Below, in pieces: positions 31,008 through 40,098 of a stretch of DNA of 64,000 bases. The stretch lies in contig NZ_CP151274.1 of the NCBI RefSeq assembly GCF_051131135.1, forward strand, positions 1,262,528 through 1,326,527, in the 5' to 3' direction. The notes under the pieces are model-generated. The model was not told where the DNA came from. It saw nothing but the letters and a program-made list of their open reading frames with translations, and ran no database searches. A program made the position numbers and the translations under genes. Source of the DNA: Thermogladius sp023256015 (GTDB lineage: Archaea; Thermoproteota; Thermoprotei_A; Sulfolobales; Desulfurococcaceae). Numbering within the stretch: position 1 is the stretch's first letter; each line of letters starts with the position of its first letter.

Positions 31008-32185
31008 ACCAGCCCAAACGTCGCGAGAGCTGTTAAGGCGACCCCGAGGAACCAGAAGCCTATTATCTTGGCCACGAGCCTCATGTTCACGAAGGAGACT
31101 CCACGGGCCAGCCCCACGCCAGCTATCGCTCCTACTATCGCCCCCGTCGTAGAGGTCGGGATCCCGAGCCTCGTGACGACCAGCACCAGCTGGGACGCCG
31201 AGAACTGGGCGACAAAAGCCGACTCGACGCTCAGCGGGGTTATCCTCTCACCGATCGTCTCCACTACGCTGTAGCCCCACGTCAGTATCCCCGTAGCGAT
31301 ACCTAGCGCTGAGAAGACTGTGACAGGGTAGGGGATGTCGACTTTCCCGCTCGGCACCTGGCCCGTGAACACCGTGAGCAGGACGCCTGTCAGGGGTCCG
31401 CTCGGGTTGGACACGTCGTGCGCCCCGTGGCTGAAGGCCATCGTAGCCGAGCTGGAGATGAGGAGGGTCTTGTACACGAAGTCCCTGGCCTCGATCTCGT
31501 CCTCGGGCATCCTCCTCGAAACGTAGCGGTAGTACACCCCGGTCAGTAGCGCCGCACCTAGTAGGCCTAGGGTTACGGAGTATACCAGGTTCTCTAGGCT
31601 CGCCGACTCCAGCAGGTATAGGAATATCGCCATGAAGACGGTGAGGTAGAAGAGGACAATGCCAGACAGTAGCGCCCTCTTACCGGTCACGAACCTCCTC
31701 ACCTGGCTGAACAACTTGTACTCGGCAAACCCCGCGACTATACCGAGGAAGGGTACCAGCACCCACGCTGCGACGATAAACGAGACCTCGGGCCAGAGGA
31801 CGGCGTTGACCCCCCCGGCCGCTAGACCGAAGCCTATTATCCCCCCTACTATGGACTGGCTTATGCTCATCGGTATCCTCATCCTCGTTATCAGGGTCAC
31901 CAGCACTCCTGTCACGACGAGCGCAACGCTCATGCCGACGATCAAGTCCACCGGCCTCACGGCGTTTACGTCCACGATGCCCTTGAGCAGGGTCACCGAT
32001 ACGAAGCGCCCGTAGATCACGCCCCCCACAAACTCGAATATCGAGGCGAAGACGAGCGCCCTCCTCAGGCTGAGGGCCCCCGAGCCGATGGGGGCGCCTA
32101 TACTGTTAGCTGCGTTGTTCGCCCCGTCGATCCACGCGACGAGGAACGCCCCTAACCCGGCTACTAGGATCCACAGAATTTCCAT
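30986..32185 (-). CDS. PiT-family inorganic phosphate transporter
   Basis: 399 aa from the ATG at 32185 (a GTG at 32191 is also in frame). Both inverted PiT signature repeats are present: DGANNAANSIGAPIGS near residue 20 and SHGAHDVSNPSGPLTG near residue 255, on a 10-12-segment membrane protein with a hydrophilic loop around residues 200-235. It imports phosphate with H+ or Na+. TTGAATAATAG at 32221-32231 is a possible promoter element. Confidence 0.93.
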   Translation of the reverse strand: MEILWILVAGLGAFLVAWIDGANNAANSIGAPIGSGALSLRRALVFASIFEFVGGVIYGRFVSVTLLKGIVDVNAVRPVDLIVGMSVALVVTGVLVTLITRMRIPMSISQSIVGGIIGFGLAAGGVNAVLWPEVSFIVAAWVLVPFLGIVAGFAEYKLFSQVRRFVTGKRALLSGIVLFYLTVFMAIFLYLLESASLENLVYSVTLGLLGAALLTGVYYRYVSRRMPEDEIEARDFVYKTLLISSSATMAFSHGAHDVSNPSGPLTGVLLTVFTGQVPSGKVDIPYPVTVFSALGIATGILTWGYSVVETIGERITPLSVESAFVAQFSASQLVLVVTRLGIPTSTTGAIVGAIAGVGLARGVSFVNMRLVAKIIGFWFLGVALTALATFGLVYTIISI

Positions 32186-32381
32186 GGCCACTACCGCGCT
32201 TCGCCTTACGATTTGGCTCTTCTATTATTCAACGCCCAGAATTTTTAAGTGTTAAGGCGGCCGCCCCCGTCTAGTCCGCGCGTTTAAACACCTGTTGAAA
32301 AGAACTCAACGCGTCGGAAGGATATCGTTTAAAACCGCTTGAATAGAGAATTGGAAATAGCGTTAACAGGGGTGTTTACGG

Positions 32382-34334
32382 GTGAGCCTGAAGTACAGGG
32401 TTGTTTTCGTCAACCCCGGCGAAAAGACGTCTAGGCTGGCAGAGTACGACCTGAGCGAGGTCAGGGGCCCGGTCAGCCTCGGCGTAAAGCTACACAGCGA
32501 AGTCTACGAGTCGTGGAAGAAGCCGGTCTACCACCCCGACAACGCCCTCGTGATCGGCACTGGACTATTGGCGGGGAGCAAGCTCTACGGAGTCCACAGG
32601 CTGGTCGCTGTATTCAGGAGCCCGCAGACCCGCGGGCTCCACGTTGCCGCGATGGGCGGGGCGGCCTACCAACTAGCCGCAAGACTCCACAGCATAGTGG
32701 TAGAGGGGGCGGCCGGCAGGCCCACGATAGTACTCCTGAGGGGCCACAAGGATGGTGCTGTAGAGGTCTCCTTCAGCGAAGTGGAGGATAGCGAGGTGGA
32801 GAGCGTGTGGAGGGGCTACAGGGGGCTCAAGGGCACCTACGCCCTGACGAAGTACGTGGTCGACAAGCACCCCGACTTCTTCAAGGGGGGCTACAGTAGG
32901 GTGGTGGCCGTCGGCCCCGCGTCCAAGTACACGAGCCTGGGCGCGCTCTTCTCGGCGACGCTCTTCAATGGCGAGATAGACTACGGGAGCGAGGACCTCG
33001 CAGCGAGAGGCGGGCCAGGTAGCGTCTTGTTGAGGGCGCACAACGTAGCCGCTATTGCGTACAGCGGCAGCTACGACAGGTCGGCCGACCTGCCCAGGGA
33101 GATGACCGAGCTCAGGGCGATCAGCGACTACACCGTTAAGAAGCTGGGGAAGCCGTACATAAACGCGGTGATCGAGGCGGGGACCAAGTACAGGTACGAC
33201 CCCAAACTGAACACCGGGGGCACCTTCGGCTCCAACTACCCGCACCTAAGGACGCAGACGCCGATGTTCAACTGGAACATGATCTACCTCCCCAACGACG
33301 TGCGCGAGAAGCTCTTCAACTACATAATGAAGTACTACTGGGAGCCCTTTAACAAGGAGGCTATCGAGTCGAAGAGCTGGAAGACGTGCGGAGAGCCGTG
33401 CCCCGTCGCGTGCAAGAAGGTGAGGAAGGGGAGGTACAAGACCGACTACGAGCCCTACAACGGCCTCGGGCCTATGATCGGCGTTTTCGACCTCCACGAG
33501 GCCGAGAGACTCGTCGAGCTAGCCGATGCCTACGGCTTCGACGCAATAGAGCTCAGCAACCTGATCGCGTTCGTGTTCGACGCCTTGGAGAACGGGCTGC
33601 TCAGACCCGAGGAGGTCTCGCTACACACGAAGCCGTTCTTCAACCCGCTCAACTACACGGTGGAACACAGCAAGACCAACGCAGACCTCGCAGAAGAGAT
33701 CATCGAGTCGATGGCCTGGGGCACCAACCCCGTACTGAGGCTCATCGCCGATAGGGGTCTCAGGTCGGCCGCCAAAGTGCTGGACCTCCTCTACGAGGAG
33801 AGGACTGAGGAGAGAAAGATTAGGTTCGTAGACCTCGCGGTCTACGCCTCGTTTGGCGAGGAAGGGCACATAACCCCGAACTTCTACTGGACGCCCGGCA
33901 TGGTGGCCCCTCTACCAGTCCTTGGGAGGTACTGGACGCTCTACACAGGCGTCTTCCTAGACCCGGAGGAGTTCGCGGCCAAGAGCTACGAGAGGGCTGT
34001 AATGGAGCTGATGATAGACGACTCCGGGGTCTGCAGGTTCCACAGGGGCTGGGCAGAGAAGCTACTACCCTCACTTTACGCCGACTACTACGGTCTAGAC
34101 GACACCGTCCAGTTCTACAAGAGGCTCTACAGGAGGCTCGCCGAGTACCAGTCCCACGTTGCCGAGCCCACCTTGTGGGAGAGCAGGAAGGTGTTCGACT
34201 ACATTTCCAGGGCTGCCGCCGAGTACGCTAACAAGACGTGGACGGAGAAGCTCTCTGTCGAGGGAGAGAAGTCGGTCGTGGAGTGGTGGGCCAGGTTCAA
34301 GAAGAAGCTAGCCGAGCTCGTATCCTCGGCCTAG
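32382..34334 (+). CDS. gor: Aldehyde ferredoxin oxidoreductase family, probably glyceraldehyde-3-phosphate:ferredoxin oxidoreductase
   Basis: 650 aa, tungsten-pterin AOR family. Cluster cysteines CGEPCPVACKK near 338-345 plus a late Cys (DDSGVCRFHRGW near 551) bind the [4Fe-4S] cluster. Length and the N-terminal blocks GVKLHSEVY, GVHRLVAVFRSPQT and EDLAARGGPGSVLL are those of GAPOR rather than of AOR or FOR. GAPOR oxidises glyceraldehyde-3-phosphate to 3-phosphoglycerate in the archaeal glycolysis, reducing ferredoxin for the hydrogenase. GTG start with GGGGTG upstream; TATA CGTTTAAAAC near 32328. Confidence 0.78.
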   Translation: MSLKYRVVFVNPGEKTSRLAEYDLSEVRGPVSLGVKLHSEVYESWKKPVYHPDNALVIGTGLLAGSKLYGVHRLVAVFRSPQTRGLHVAAMGGAAYQLAARLHSIVVEGAAGRPTIVLLRGHKDGAVEVSFSEVEDSEVESVWRGYRGLKGTYALTKYVVDKHPDFFKGGYSRVVAVGPASKYTSLGALFSATLFNGEIDYGSEDLAARGGPGSVLLRAHNVAAIAYSGSYDRSADLPREMTELRAISDYTVKKLGKPYINAVIEAGTKYRYDPKLNTGGTFGSNYPHLRTQTPMFNWNMIYLPNDVREKLFNYIMKYYWEPFNKEAIESKSWKTCGEPCPVACKKVRKGRYKTDYEPYNGLGPMIGVFDLHEAERLVELADAYGFDAIELSNLIAFVFDALENGLLRPEEVSLHTKPFFNPLNYTVEHSKTNADLAEEIIESMAWGTNPVLRLIADRGLRSAAKVLDLLYEERTEERKIRFVDLAVYASFGEEGHITPNFYWTPGMVAPLPVLGRYWTLYTGVFLDPEEFAAKSYERAVMELMIDDSGVCRFHRGWAEKLLPSLYADYYGLDDTVQFYKRLYRRLAEYQSHVAEPTLWESRKVFDYISRAAAEYANKTWTEKLSVEGEKSVVEWWARFKKKLAELVSSA

Positions 34335-34410
34335 GCCTTGCCTTTTTCTTAGCGAACAGTTTTAATAGCTTCAATACTAAGTTTAGGTAAGACTACGCTG
34401 GGAGTGGTGG

Positions 34411-36651
34411 ATGAGTAAGCCGCAGGGCTACATAGCGAGGTGCTTAAGCGAGGCCGTTGCCGAGCTCGCGCCGGCGACGATCGGTGTAGACAGGCGGGCG
34501 GTCGAGGATGCCTTTGAGACGGGCAGGCTTAAGGTGTCGAGGCCCCCGTTCCGGAGCATCGGGGACTACTCCATAGCCCTCCACTACTTGTTTAAGCTAG
34601 GCGGCGTAGACCAGAAGGACTGGCCGCACGCGGCTGGGAGGCTGATAGAGGCGCTCACCTCCAGCAAGTACAAGGACGAGTGCTACGTTGCTAGGGCCGA
34701 GTTTGTCAACGGCTACTTGAACCTGACGATCGACTTCAACAGGCTCGCCAGAGTAGTCCTGGACGACGTACTCCGTGGAGGGGTTGAGGAGAGGCTGAGG
34801 AGCGTGGGCGGGGGGAGGGTCGTGGTAGTGGAGCACACGAGCGCGAACCCCGTCCACCCCCTACACGTGGGTAGCGGGAGGAACAGCGTCATCGGCGACA
34901 CTTTCGCGAGGCTGCTGTCTAAACTAGGGTTCAGAGTCAACAGGAGGTTCTACGTGAACGACATGGGCAGGCAGGTCGCGTTCCTAGTGTACGGTGTCTC
35001 CATCCTCAAAGAGGCCGGCGTCCAGCCCGGCGGTGAGTTCAAGACAGACCACTGGTACGGCATAGTCTACGCGCTGACGAACCTGCTCATCGAGGAGAGG
35101 AGACTGCTGAGAGAGGTCAGGGAGGCGGAGAAGGCGTTCTGGGAAGCGCTGGCTAGGTTCGTTGAGTGGGCGGGGGGAGAAGGGGCCGTGCCCAGGAGCC
35201 ACTTAGACGAACTCAGGTCTCTGCTAGCCATGAGGTCTCTCAACAAGAGCGCGGCCAAGGTCGCGAGGAGACTGGCAACGGTCCTGTCGGGTCTCGAGAA
35301 GGCCCTCGCGAACGCGGTCGAGTTGAAGGCCTTGAAGGACAGCTTGGAGCGGTACACCGAGTTGTCGAGGGAGCACGCGAAGATGTCCTTCCTGGTGAGG
35401 AGGCTCGCCGTGCGGGCACCCGAAGTCTACCTAGCCCTGTCCTCCAGGATCCTCGACGACAGGAGGGCTCTGGACGATGTCAGGAAGCTCATGAAGAGGT
35501 GCGAGGAGGAGGACCCAGCCACCCTGAGCCTGTTCCACGAGGTCTCGGAGAGCGTGGTCAAGGGGTTCAAGGAGACCCTCGGCAGACTCAACATCCACTT
35601 CGACGCCTTCGACTGGGAGAGCTCCAAGGAGGTCCTGGAGGGGGCGCACGAGGTCGTAAAGATAGTAGAGTCGAAGCCCTTCGCGAGGAGGGAGGCCGGC
35701 GCTCTACTTGTCGACCTAGACCAGGCTGCCGAGGACTGCGGCTTTGTCAGGGAGCTCTTCAGCCCCGACAGGCCGGGCAAGTTCATCATCGAGCGGAGCG
35801 ACGGGACTACCCTGTACGTGACGAGGGACGTATCCTACAGCGTGTTCAAGTTCAGGGAGACGGGCGCCGACGTGGTCTATAACGTCATAGCCAGCGAGCA
35901 GTCGAGGGAGCAGAAGCAGGTGAAGGCCCTCTTATACCTGCTCGGATACGAGAGGGAGGCCAGGAGCCTGGTGCACTTCGTCTACGAGCTCGTGAAGCTG
36001 AAGGGTATGAGGATGAGCGGTAGGCGGGGGGTCTACTACACGCTCGACGAGCTGGTTGAGGACTACTACGCGGTCGTCTCGAAGGTCTACTACGAGACCG
36101 GGAAGTCCAGGACGCTAGAGCCGGCGGCTCGGGAGGACGTCGAGAAGACCCTGAGAGAGTTGGCGGTCGCGAACGCCAGGGGGCTGCTACTGTCCGTAGA
36201 GCCCTTTAAAGTCCTAACGTTCGACCCGTCAAGGCTGGAGGAGGCCCTGTACGGCTCGACGGTGCTCTACTCCTACGTGAGGCTACAGAGCATCCTCAGG
36301 AAGCTGAAGGGGCTGGAGCCCCTGGAGAACATGGAGAGGCTGAAGGCCGAGGCCTCCTCGCTCGAGTGGGGCGGCTACAAGCCCAGCGAGGTCGAGGAGC
36401 AGATCCTGGACGCGCTAGCCGAGTTCGAGAGAGTCGTCTTGTCCGCGTACAGGGAGTTGAAGCCCAACAGGGTCCTAGAGTACGCGATGAGCCTGAGCAA
36501 CCTAGTGAACAAGTTCTACGAGTCCCACAGGGTGATGGGCGAGTCGGACCCGGAGGCCAGGGCCTTCAGGGAGGCGCTCGTGGTCGCCACGCTAGCCGTG
36601 ATGAAGGAGCTCGTCGACATCCTAGGTTTCCCCCACGTCAGGAGGATATAG
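34411..36651 (+). CDS. argS: Arginyl-tRNA synthetase with a large helical insertion
   Basis: 746 aa, about 110-120 longer than most archaeal ArgRS. N-terminal Add-1 domain (1-130), class I signatures HVGSGRN (152-158, the HIGH motif) and MRMSGR (533-538, the KMSKS motif), and a C-terminal DALR anticodon domain. Between the conserved YVNDMGRQ (181-188) and HFDAFDWES (396-404) is a helical, heptad-rich stretch at about 225-360 that is the main source of the extra length. ATG at 34411 with GGGAGTGG upstream and TATA GTTTTAATAG near 34361. Confidence 0.93.
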   Translation: MSKPQGYIARCLSEAVAELAPATIGVDRRAVEDAFETGRLKVSRPPFRSIGDYSIALHYLFKLGGVDQKDWPHAAGRLIEALTSSKYKDECYVARAEFVNGYLNLTIDFNRLARVVLDDVLRGGVEERLRSVGGGRVVVVEHTSANPVHPLHVGSGRNSVIGDTFARLLSKLGFRVNRRFYVNDMGRQVAFLVYGVSILKEAGVQPGGEFKTDHWYGIVYALTNLLIEERRLLREVREAEKAFWEALARFVEWAGGEGAVPRSHLDELRSLLAMRSLNKSAAKVARRLATVLSGLEKALANAVELKALKDSLERYTELSREHAKMSFLVRRLAVRAPEVYLALSSRILDDRRALDDVRKLMKRCEEEDPATLSLFHEVSESVVKGFKETLGRLNIHFDAFDWESSKEVLEGAHEVVKIVESKPFARREAGALLVDLDQAAEDCGFVRELFSPDRPGKFIIERSDGTTLYVTRDVSYSVFKFRETGADVVYNVIASEQSREQKQVKALLYLLGYEREARSLVHFVYELVKLKGMRMSGRRGVYYTLDELVEDYYAVVSKVYYETGKSRTLEPAAREDVEKTLRELAVANARGLLLSVEPFKVLTFDPSRLEEALYGSTVLYSYVRLQSILRKLKGLEPLENMERLKAEASSLEWGGYKPSEVEEQILDALAEFERVVLSAYRELKPNRVLEYAMSLSNLVNKFYESHRVMGESDPEARAFREALVVATLAVMKELVDILGFPHVRRI

Positions 36652-36749
36652 TCCTGAACCAGCTCCAATACGCCCCGTTATTCGCGTATAGGCGAGGCAA
36701 AGCTCTACTATATAAACCGTAGGCGTATAAATCATACAATGCCGAAGGG

Positions 36750-38072
36750 TTGAGCAGGATGGGTGGCAAGTCTAGTGAGTGGATCTACCTGCACCACAAG
36801 TACGTCGCGACAACGACCCACGACCCCGAGAACCTACCGCTAGTGATCGAGAGAGGAGAGGGCGTCTGGTTGTACGACGTCGACGGCAACAAGTACCTCG
36901 ACTTCTCGAGTAGTATTGGGGTAAACAACCTCGGCTACCCCAGCCACCCGGAGGTGGTCAAGGCCCTAGTGGAGCAAGCCAACGTCCTAGCTCACGCTGC
37001 AGGCACGGACTTCTACAACCCCTACCAGGTCAGGCTAGCCATGAAGCTCGCCGAGGAGACCCCGGGCGAGTTCCCGAAGAAGGTCTTCTTCAGCAACAGC
37101 GGGACTGAGGCGAACGAGGCCGCTCTCAAGATCGCCAAGACGTCGACTGGAAGGCCTCTCTTCATAAGCTTCATCGGTGGGTTCCACGGGAGGACCCACG
37201 GCACGCTCGCCCTGACGGCCAGCAAGAGCGTGCATAAGAAGAGGCAGTTCCCCTGGATGCCCGGCGTGTTCTACGTGCCGTACCCCAACCCGTACAGGAA
37301 CCTGTGGGGTATAGACGGGTACGAGCACCCGGACGAGCTGGTCAACAGGGTGATCGAGTTTATCGAGGAGTACGTGTTCGACAAGCTCGCCCCATGGGAC
37401 GAGTTCGCGGGGATCTTCTTCGAGCCGGTCCAGGGCGAGGGTGGCTACGTCGTGCCCCCCAAGAACTTCTTCACCGAGCTCTCGAAGCTTGCGAGGAACT
37501 ACGGGGTCCTCCTAATAGACGACGAGGTCCAGATGGGGCTGGGGAGGACGGGTGCGATGTGGGCTATCGAGCACTTCGGCGTCGTCCCCGACGTCATCAC
37601 CACGGCGAAGGCCCTCAGCGGCGGCCTCGTACCCATCGGCGCAGCCGTGTACAGGGCCGAGCTAGACTTCAAGCAGCCCGGGATGCACAGCAACACCTTC
37701 GGCGGCAACGCCCTCGCCTCGGTCGTCGCCCTGAAGGTCATAGAGGTGGTCAAGACGCTCCTGCCAAACGTTAGGAGACTTGAGGGGTTGTTCAGGGAAG
37801 AGCTGGCTAAGCTGAAGGAGGAGTTCGAGAAGGTCGGCGACGTCAGGGGCATGGGGCTAGCGTGGGGCGTGGAGTTCGTCACAGACAAGAAGAGCAGGAA
37901 GCCCGACGTCGACTTCAGGAACAGGGTAGTAAGGGAGGCGCTGAGGAGAGGACTGGTCCTGCTGGGGTGTGGGAAGAGCTCTATAAGGCTCATACCCCCG
38001 CTCGTCATCGGGGAGGAGGAGGCCAAGGAGGGCCTGAGGATCCTGCGCGAAACAATTAAATCCCTCATGTGA
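36750..38072 (+). CDS. Class III PLP-dependent aminotransferase (archaeal amino acid racemase/GABA-ornithine type)
   Basis: 440 aa. SNSGTEANE (115-123) binds the PLP phosphate, IDDEVQ (256-261) contacts the ring and Lys287 (TTAKALSGG) forms the Schiff base. The overall pattern resembles the Pyrococcus enzymes that act as ornithine aminotransferase or broad amino acid racemase, and 4-aminobutyrate aminotransferase; sequence alone does not separate them. Start TTG 36750 or ATG 36759; CGTATAAATC at 36723-36732 fits a nearly leaderless TTG. Confidence 0.85.
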   Translation: MSRMGGKSSEWIYLHHKYVATTTHDPENLPLVIERGEGVWLYDVDGNKYLDFSSSIGVNNLGYPSHPEVVKALVEQANVLAHAAGTDFYNPYQVRLAMKLAEETPGEFPKKVFFSNSGTEANEAALKIAKTSTGRPLFISFIGGFHGRTHGTLALTASKSVHKKRQFPWMPGVFYVPYPNPYRNLWGIDGYEHPDELVNRVIEFIEEYVFDKLAPWDEFAGIFFEPVQGEGGYVVPPKNFFTELSKLARNYGVLLIDDEVQMGLGRTGAMWAIEHFGVVPDVITTAKALSGGLVPIGAAVYRAELDFKQPGMHSNTFGGNALASVVALKVIEVVKTLLPNVRRLEGLFREELAKLKEEFEKVGDVRGMGLAWGVEFVTDKKSRKPDVDFRNRVVREALRRGLVLLGCGKSSIRLIPPLVIGEEEAKEGLRILRETIKSLM

Positions 38073-38124
38073 CGTATTTTTGACCAACAACACCTTAACG
38101 GGAGCCCTCTTCGAAGGTGTCCCT

Positions 38125-38466
38125 TTGCCTAGGCACGGAAGACGCTACGGCGCACGCCACGGGAGGTTCTGGCCGGGGAGGCCTCTCGTCCCACGGTTCG
38201 TCGAGTACAGGTACTACGGTGTCGTGTACGTCCCCTTAGAGAGCGGCGAGGTCTCACCGCCCCTGGAGGCCGTGGTCTTGTACGAGGACGAGGTCGAGGC
38301 TTTCCGCCTCGCGTACCTGGAGGGCCTGAGTGTACGCGAGGCCTCCGCGAGAATGGGGGTCTCAGAGGCCACCTTCTGGAGGATCCTGGACTCGGGGAGG
38401 AGGAAGCTCGCGGAGGCCATCTTCTACAGGAGGCCTTTCAAGATAGTCGAGAGGCCTATAGGGTGA
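38125..38466 (+). CDS. UPF0251/DUF134 helix-turn-helix protein
   Basis: 113 aa from the TTG at 38125, which has GAAGGTG five bases upstream; the frame is open to 38080 but the extra part has no family match. C-terminal half EAFRLAYLEGLSVREASARMGVSEATFWRIL (core LSVREASARMGVSEATF) is the sigma-70-region-4-like HTH of DUF134. The N-terminal part is Arg/His/Tyr-rich. DUF134 proteins often stand next to DUF5320 and dinitrogenase iron-molybdenum-type proteins, and a DUF5320 gene follows here. Confidence 0.8.
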   Translation: MPRHGRRYGARHGRFWPGRPLVPRFVEYRYYGVVYVPLESGEVSPPLEAVVLYEDEVEAFRLAYLEGLSVREASARMGVSEATFWRILDSGRRKLAEAIFYRRPFKIVERPIG

Positions 38467-38543
38467 AGCGGCCTGCACGCCGCACGCCTGCGACGAAAAA
38501 GTTTATAAGATACTGAAATATGTTTCTAAATTCGGTGAGGCGA

Positions 38544-38777
38544 ATGTGGTGGAGAGGACCTTACGGGCCGTGGCCGGGTCATGGACCTTGGAGCCACCTC
38601 CCCCCGTGGATGAGGCCCGGTTGGTACCTGTGGTGGGCGGCACCGCAGACAGCAGCCCCCGTGGCTCCTTGGAGTAGGGAGGCCGAGCTACAGTACCTTG
38701 AGAGCCTCAAGAGCTACCTCCAGGAGACGCTTAGGAGAGTTGAGGAGAGGATAAACGAACTCAAGAGCTCGAAGTGA
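38544..38777 (+). CDS. DUF5320-like small Trp/Pro/Gly-rich protein
   Basis: 77 aa from the ATG at 38544 with GGTGAGG just upstream; an ATG at 38520 lies too close to TATA GTTTATAAG (38500-38508). The first half is rich in Trp, Pro and Gly (WWRGPYGPWPGHGPW), the second is a coiled-coil helix (ESLKSYLQETLRRVEERINEL). This two-part layout is typical of DUF5320. Function unknown; the partner DUF134 gene is immediately upstream. Confidence 0.75.
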   Translation: MWWRGPYGPWPGHGPWSHLPPWMRPGWYLWWAAPQTAAPVAPWSREAELQYLESLKSYLQETLRRVEERINELKSSK

Positions 38778-40098
38778 ACCCCCTTTTCTTCAGGAACTCC
38801 CGGAAAGACTCCTCTCCTAGGAGCCGGTTTAGCCTAGGCGAGTTTTTTATCAACTCCACCTCCCAGCCCCTCAACGAGGGGCAGATGTAGCAGCCCAGCC
38901 TGTAGAAGCCCTGCTCGTAGAGCGGGTTCAGGGGTACCCCCAATACTATGGTGGCGACCTGTAGGAGGAGCGTGCTCCACTGCTTGAGAGGGTAGGCGTA
39001 AGTGAGGTTGCCCCTGGCGAAGAACGGGGGTTTAGAGCTCCTGGACTCCGACTCGACGTCCCTGTCCCCAACTAACACGAGGCACTTCGTATCTCCCGCG
39101 CATACCTCTCTGTAGGCCTCCTCCAGCTTTGAGACCTTGAGCCTCGAACACCACCTGTTGGAGTGCTCTGGTAGCCCGTTGACTGGTATACGGGGCTTGA
39201 GCTCGAGCCTCTTCACGACTACGTCTAGCTTGAGCCGGCTAGAGACCTCCTCGACGAAGAGCTTGTTCTCAGGGAAGTCGACGTCGATGTCGACGAAGAC
39301 GGGACTCACCCTGCTCTTCCCGAACAGCTTGAGCGCGAGGTAGAGCGCCATTGTGCTGTCCTTGCCGCCGCTCCACGGGACTAGGACGTGGTCGTAGTCG
39401 CCGAGACTCCTCACCCAGTCCAGGGTCGCCTCCACTAGCTTTGAAACGAACTCCCTGTTAGCCCCGGCCAAGTCCGCGATGTCCACGCTCTCGGGCCTAC
39501 GCCCAGTGTAGGGCTCGACTCCGAGGTCGTCCCTTATCTTGAAGAACCCGGCCGGCTCACCCCCGCTGAACACAATATGGCGCCCGCCGAGGTCTCTTAG
39601 AGCAATGTACCAGCCGGGCTCCAGCCCTATCACACCCTTGGCAAACTCGGGGACCCTGAAGGCCATTATGTCGTGGTACACCTCGGGCTCCCCCACGACC
39701 GGCCTGGCGCCCGGCATCGATGGGGTGAACTTGTACAAGCCGTTCTCGAAGTACAAGCGTAGCCGGAGCTTGGCGCGAGCCTTCTCGACCTCGTGGTGTA
39801 TCTCCTCCAGCCTCATGTTCCTCACCCTGGCCTTCCCGACGACGTGGACTACGGTCGTAGGCGAGCACCGGGAGGGGAGCACACCGGACTCCGCGTCCTC
39901 TCTGTTGGCGATGTAGAGCTTGTAGAGAGCCCTACCGTCGAGCCCCCGGAGGCCCTCGGCGAGCGCTTCGCTGGACCTGACCCCGCCCAGCGAGACGACC
40001 TGTATACCCCAACCCGGGTAGAACCTCTCCACTACGTGTTCGAGCGCGTCCTTGTCGCTTGAGGCCCTGGTGGCCACAATGTACATCGGCCTGCTCAT
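38761..40098 (-). CDS. PAPS-reductase-family PP-loop protein
   Basis: About 445 aa from the ATG at 40098, which overlaps the upstream TtuA-like stop as ATGA. A long N-terminal region (1-235) with a PUA-like segment (near GVIGLEPGWYIALRD) precedes the PP-loop SGGKDS at 243-248, then NRWCSRLKV and a C-terminal CYIC pair (LGCYICPSLRG). The archaeal family is larger than sulfate-assimilation enzymes and probably modifies RNA or transfers sulfur rather than reducing PAPS. It converges with the DUF5320 gene, overlapping 17 bases. Confidence 0.8.
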   Translation of the reverse strand: MSRPMYIVATRASSDKDALEHVVERFYPGWGIQVVSLGGVRSSEALAEGLRGLDGRALYKLYIANREDAESGVLPSRCSPTTVVHVVGKARVRNMRLEEIHHEVEKARAKLRLRLYFENGLYKFTPSMPGARPVVGEPEVYHDIMAFRVPEFAKGVIGLEPGWYIALRDLGGRHIVFSGGEPAGFFKIRDDLGVEPYTGRRPESVDIADLAGANREFVSKLVEATLDWVRSLGDYDHVLVPWSGGKDSTMALYLALKLFGKSRVSPVFVDIDVDFPENKLFVEEVSSRLKLDVVVKRLELKPRIPVNGLPEHSNRWCSRLKVSKLEEAYREVCAGDTKCLVLVGDRDVESESRSSKPPFFARGNLTYAYPLKQWSTLLLQVATIVLGVPLNPLYEQGFYRLGCYICPSLRGWEVELIKNSPRLNRLLGEESFREFLKKRGFTSSS

